Part shown: positions 6,920-8,717 of the stretch, piece by piece
Position numbering within the stretch: the stretch's first letter is position 1
How the letters are laid out: every line of letters begins with the position of its first letter
Assembly: GCA_030044695.1 (NCBI GenBank)
Contig: JASIDM010000071.1
Location: 1 to 8,717 of the forward strand
DNA: 8,717 nt
Direction: 5' to 3'
DNA from: Thermoplasmata archaeon
Lineage (GTDB): Archaea; Thermoplasmatota; Thermoplasmata; Lutacidiplasmatales; UBA184
The notes under the pieces: model-generated
What the model was told of the DNA's origin: nothing
The model's database searches: none
The model's input: only the letters and a program-made list of their open reading frames with translations
Made by a program: the position numbers and the translations under genes

Positions 6920-7766
6920 CCGCGCCCGCGCCGCCGGCGAGGGGATCGTCCTCCCGTACCTGATGGTCGACCGGGCCCGGAGCGGCCGGCTCGCGCCGAC
7001 CGTGACGGCGCTCGCCGACGCCGGCGCCACCGCGCTGGAGCTCGGCTTCCCGTTCTCCGACCCGATCGCCGACGGACCGGTTCTGGAGGCGGCGGCCGAC
7101 CGCGCGCTCGCGCACGGGACCCGATGGGTGGACCTTCTCGGTGCCGCGCGCCAGGCGAGCCGAATCCTGCCGACCGCGGTGATGACCTACGCCAATCCGG
7201 TCTGGGCCCGCGGGTTGGGTCGGGCGACGCGCGAGCTCCGCGCGGCGGGCGCGAGCGGCCTCATCGTCCCCGACCTGTCGCTGGAGGAGGCCGCGCCCTG
7301 GCGACGGGCCTGCCACGACGCGGGGATCGCGCACGTGCTGCTCGCCGCCCCGGCCGCCTCCGCGGCCCGGGTCGCTCGGATCGCCCGCCGCTCCTCCGGA
7401 TTCCTCTACCTCGTCTCGCGCTTCGGCACCACGGGAACCCGTGACCCGTCACCGGCCCAGGCGCTCGGCCCGCTCGTTCGAGCCGCGCACGCGGCGCGGG
7501 ATCTCCCTGTGCTCGTTGGGTTCGGCGTCCATGATCGAGAGAGCGCGCGCACGGCCCTGGCGAGCGGGGCGGACGGCGTGGTCGTGGGCACGGCGCTCCA
7601 GGTCGAGCTCGATCGAGGGGCCACGCCCCGGGCCGTGGGACGGTGGCTCGCCCCGATCGTCGCGGCCGCGCGGTCCGTGACCGGGAGGGCCGGCGAACGG
7701 TCGTCGCCACGCCAGGACGGGAACTCCGTTCGCGCGTCGTCTCGTGCTGGGCGAACGCGGACCTAG
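6894..7766 (+). CDS. trpA: Tryptophan synthase alpha subunit
   Basis: It splits indole-3-glycerol phosphate to indole and glyceraldehyde 3-phosphate and passes the indole to TrpB. It is a (beta/alpha)8 barrel of 290 residues; about 250-270 is usual. Glu49 in LELGFPFSD and Asp60 in DPIADGP are the catalytic pair, at the same numbers as in the Salmonella enzyme. Also visible are MTYANPVW at 97-104, LIVPDLSLEEA at 123-133, the active-site Tyr172 with loop GTTGTR at 178-183, and the phosphate-binding stretches VGFGVHD at 208-214 and GADGVVVGTAL at 225-235. The early F-x-T-A-G-D-P type segment is altered to PYLMVDR (21-27). After about residue 262 a tail of some 28 residues rich in Arg and Ser has no family counterpart; it runs to the stop shared with endA. 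GTG at 6894 is chosen for its strong ribosome site and the standard distance to the first strand. Confidence 0.95.
   Translation: MERLEPALSRARAAGEGIVLPYLMVDRARSGRLAPTVTALADAGATALELGFPFSDPIADGPVLEAAADRALAHGTRWVDLLGAARQASRILPTAVMTYANPVWARGLGRATRELRAAGASGLIVPDLSLEEAAPWRRACHDAGIAHVLLAAPAASAARVARIARRSSGFLYLVSRFGTTGTRDPSPAQALGPLVRAAHAARDLPVLVGFGVHDRESARTALASGADGVVVGTALQVELDRGATPRAVGRWLAPIVAAARSVTGRAGERSSPRQDGNSVRASSRAGRTRT
7763..7766. other. CTAG palindrome giving the stop codons of two convergent genes
   Basis: Bases 7764-7766 read TAG for trpA on the + strand, and 7763-7765 read TAG for endA on the - strand. The two genes overlap tail to tail by 4 bp with no spacer. Neither strand has a T-run just beyond its stop that would serve as an archaeal terminator. 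Confidence 0.9.
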
Positions 7767-8717
7767 GGCCGGATCCGTTCGAGCGAGAGGAACCGGACCG
7801 GGGCGCCGCGCGCCACGCTCGCGACCAGGAACTCCTTGCGGACCCCCTGGGCGACGCGCACGGCGCCCGCGACCTCGGGCCAGGTGGCGACGTGCCGCTC
7901 GGGCAGGGCCTGGACCAGGTAGCGGGCGTGGGCGTGCTCGGGGTTCCGGGGGTAGGCCCGAAAATGGGCCCCGTACTTGAACCCCGTCTTGACGACGAGC
8001 CGACGCCCCCGCAGCTCCCGGTAGGCGGCGAGGCGCTCGGAGAACCTCGGGTCGAGCCGGCGGGCGCGACGTTCCAGCCGTTCGAGCGGCATCCGCCGGC
8101 CGCTGCCGGCGTCGCGGACCACCAGCTGGCCGAGCCCCGCGAGGTAGGCGCTCTCCAATAGCGAGAGCTCGAGGCGACCGCCGACGCGGCTCCCGTAGGC
8201 GAGCAGCTTGCCGAGACCGTCGACGGCGTCGGGGGCGTGGACCGTCACCCGGTCCTCGCTCAGCCAGCCCTCCGTCGGCTGGGCGAGCGGGGCCGGCACC
8301 ACGGCGCCCGTCGGCGCGGGCCGGCGAAGCCGGTAGTACGTGAGATCGGACTCCTCGTCGACCACCCCCAGCCAGAGGAGCTTGCGCGCCGTCTGGGCGC
8401 GATCGGCGAGCTCGACGACGTGGGCGAGGTCGAACGGCTCGCGCTCGCTGAGCGCTTCGACCCAGAACCGGGACGGGGTCTTGTGGAGGATCCCCCCGCG
8501 CGGCAGGACGGAGAAGGCGACCGGAGGAGGCCCGGCCCGGACCACGTACCCCCGCTGGCGCAGGTCCCGGTACACGAGATAGCGCACGGCGAAGCCCGCT
8601 TCGGCTCGCACCGCCCGCCGGAACGCCGCCGCCCAGCCGACCGGCCTCCCCGACGCCGCGCGAAGCTCGGCGCGGCCCATCTCGGCGAGGTAGACCGCCT
8701 CGTAGCGGTCGAGCGTG
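7763..8717 (-). CDS. endA: tRNA-splicing endonuclease, double-unit archaeal type (5' partial)
   Basis: It cuts archaeal tRNA and rRNA introns at bulge-helix-bulge sites. The frame is open to the window edge, and the 12 codons before the ATG at 8680 (ending YEAVYLAE) belong to the family's E-A-x-Y-L-x-E helix, so that ATG is internal and the true start lies beyond 8717. Residue numbers here count from that internal ATG. The protein has two units. The first (to about 125) keeps the fold signature YLVYRDLRQRGYVVRAG (34-50) but has no catalytic triad. The second (about 128-305) has AYRELRGRRLVVKTGFKYG (219-237), Tyr243, His251 in HARYLV and Lys282 in VRKEFLVA; the His-to-Lys spacing of 31 matches the Methanocaldococcus enzyme. 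This is the Archaeoglobus-like alpha2 architecture, with one inactive and one active unit per chain. It is convergent with the trp operon. The family call is very secure. Confidence 0.96.
   Translation of the reverse strand, partial: TLDRYEAVYLAEMGRAELRAASGRPVGWAAAFRRAVRAEAGFAVRYLVYRDLRQRGYVVRAGPPPVAFSVLPRGGILHKTPSRFWVEALSEREPFDLAHVVELADRAQTARKLLWLGVVDEESDLTYYRLRRPAPTGAVVPAPLAQPTEGWLSEDRVTVHAPDAVDGLGKLLAYGSRVGGRLELSLLESAYLAGLGQLVVRDAGSGRRMPLERLERRARRLDPRFSERLAAYRELRGRRLVVKTGFKYGAHFRAYPRNPEHAHARYLVQALPERHVATWPEVAGAVRVAQGVRKEFLVASVARGAPVRFLSLERIRP

Noticed and set aside
7643..8161. + strand open frame across the trpA end and antisense to endA
   Set aside because: It is the antisense of the conserved catalytic unit of EndA, with no domain and no good start site.
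8150..8168. Small inverted repeat (gctctc / gagagc, 7-nt loop)
   Set aside because: It lies within endA and is short, and such 6-bp stems are expected by chance in GC-rich DNA; there is no T-run beside it.
8678..8680. ATG as the start of endA
   Set aside because: The frame stays open to 8717, and the upstream codons belong to the conserved N-terminal helix, so the gene is simply cut by the window edge.

Overview
The window is a densely packed biosynthetic operon from a high-GC archaeon. By eye G+C is about 70% or more, and third codon positions are almost always G or C. The archaeal call rests mainly on a tRNA-splicing endonuclease of the double-unit EndA family at the right end, supported by an archaeal-type aspartate-semialdehyde dehydrogenase tail and a compact, unfused set of trp genes. 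The proteins are rich in Arg and Ala rather than strongly acidic, which argues against a haloarchaeon. An uncultured high-GC euryarchaeal lineage, for example in Thermoplasmatota, is my best guess, but nothing here proves it.

Layout: on the + strand the window opens with the last 64 residues of aspartate-semialdehyde dehydrogenase (asd, 1-195), then aspartate kinase (lysC, 192-1514). A complete tryptophan pathway follows: trpE (1511-2698), trpG (2695-3276), trpD (3273-4304), trpC (4301-5113), trpF (5110-5757), trpB (5750-6919) and trpA (6894-7766). On the - strand, converging on trpA, is endA (7763 to beyond 8717), which is cut at its 5' end by the window edge.

There is no intergenic DNA at all. 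The first six junctions overlap by 4 bp (ATGA or GTGA), trpF/trpB by 8 bp and trpB/trpA by 26 bp, and trpA and endA share a CTAG that provides both stop codons. The eight complete or partial upstream genes and trpA therefore look like one translationally coupled transcript whose promoter lies left of the window. I see no RNA gene, mobile element, CRISPR array, promoter or poly-T terminator.

How the genes work together: TrpE/TrpG make anthranilate from chorismate and glutamine. TrpD, TrpF and TrpC convert it to indole-3-glycerol phosphate, and TrpA/TrpB convert that with serine to tryptophan. LysC and Asd make aspartate semialdehyde. Their place in the same operon is the least expected feature, and may reflect the archaeal route to 3-dehydroquinate that starts from aspartate semialdehyde. 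The other points worth a second look are substitutions at normally conserved positions: the nucleotide-side motif of LysC, the active-site Glu of TrpC and the PLP loop of TrpB. This is mainly a well-understood pathway; I do not see an undescribed system.
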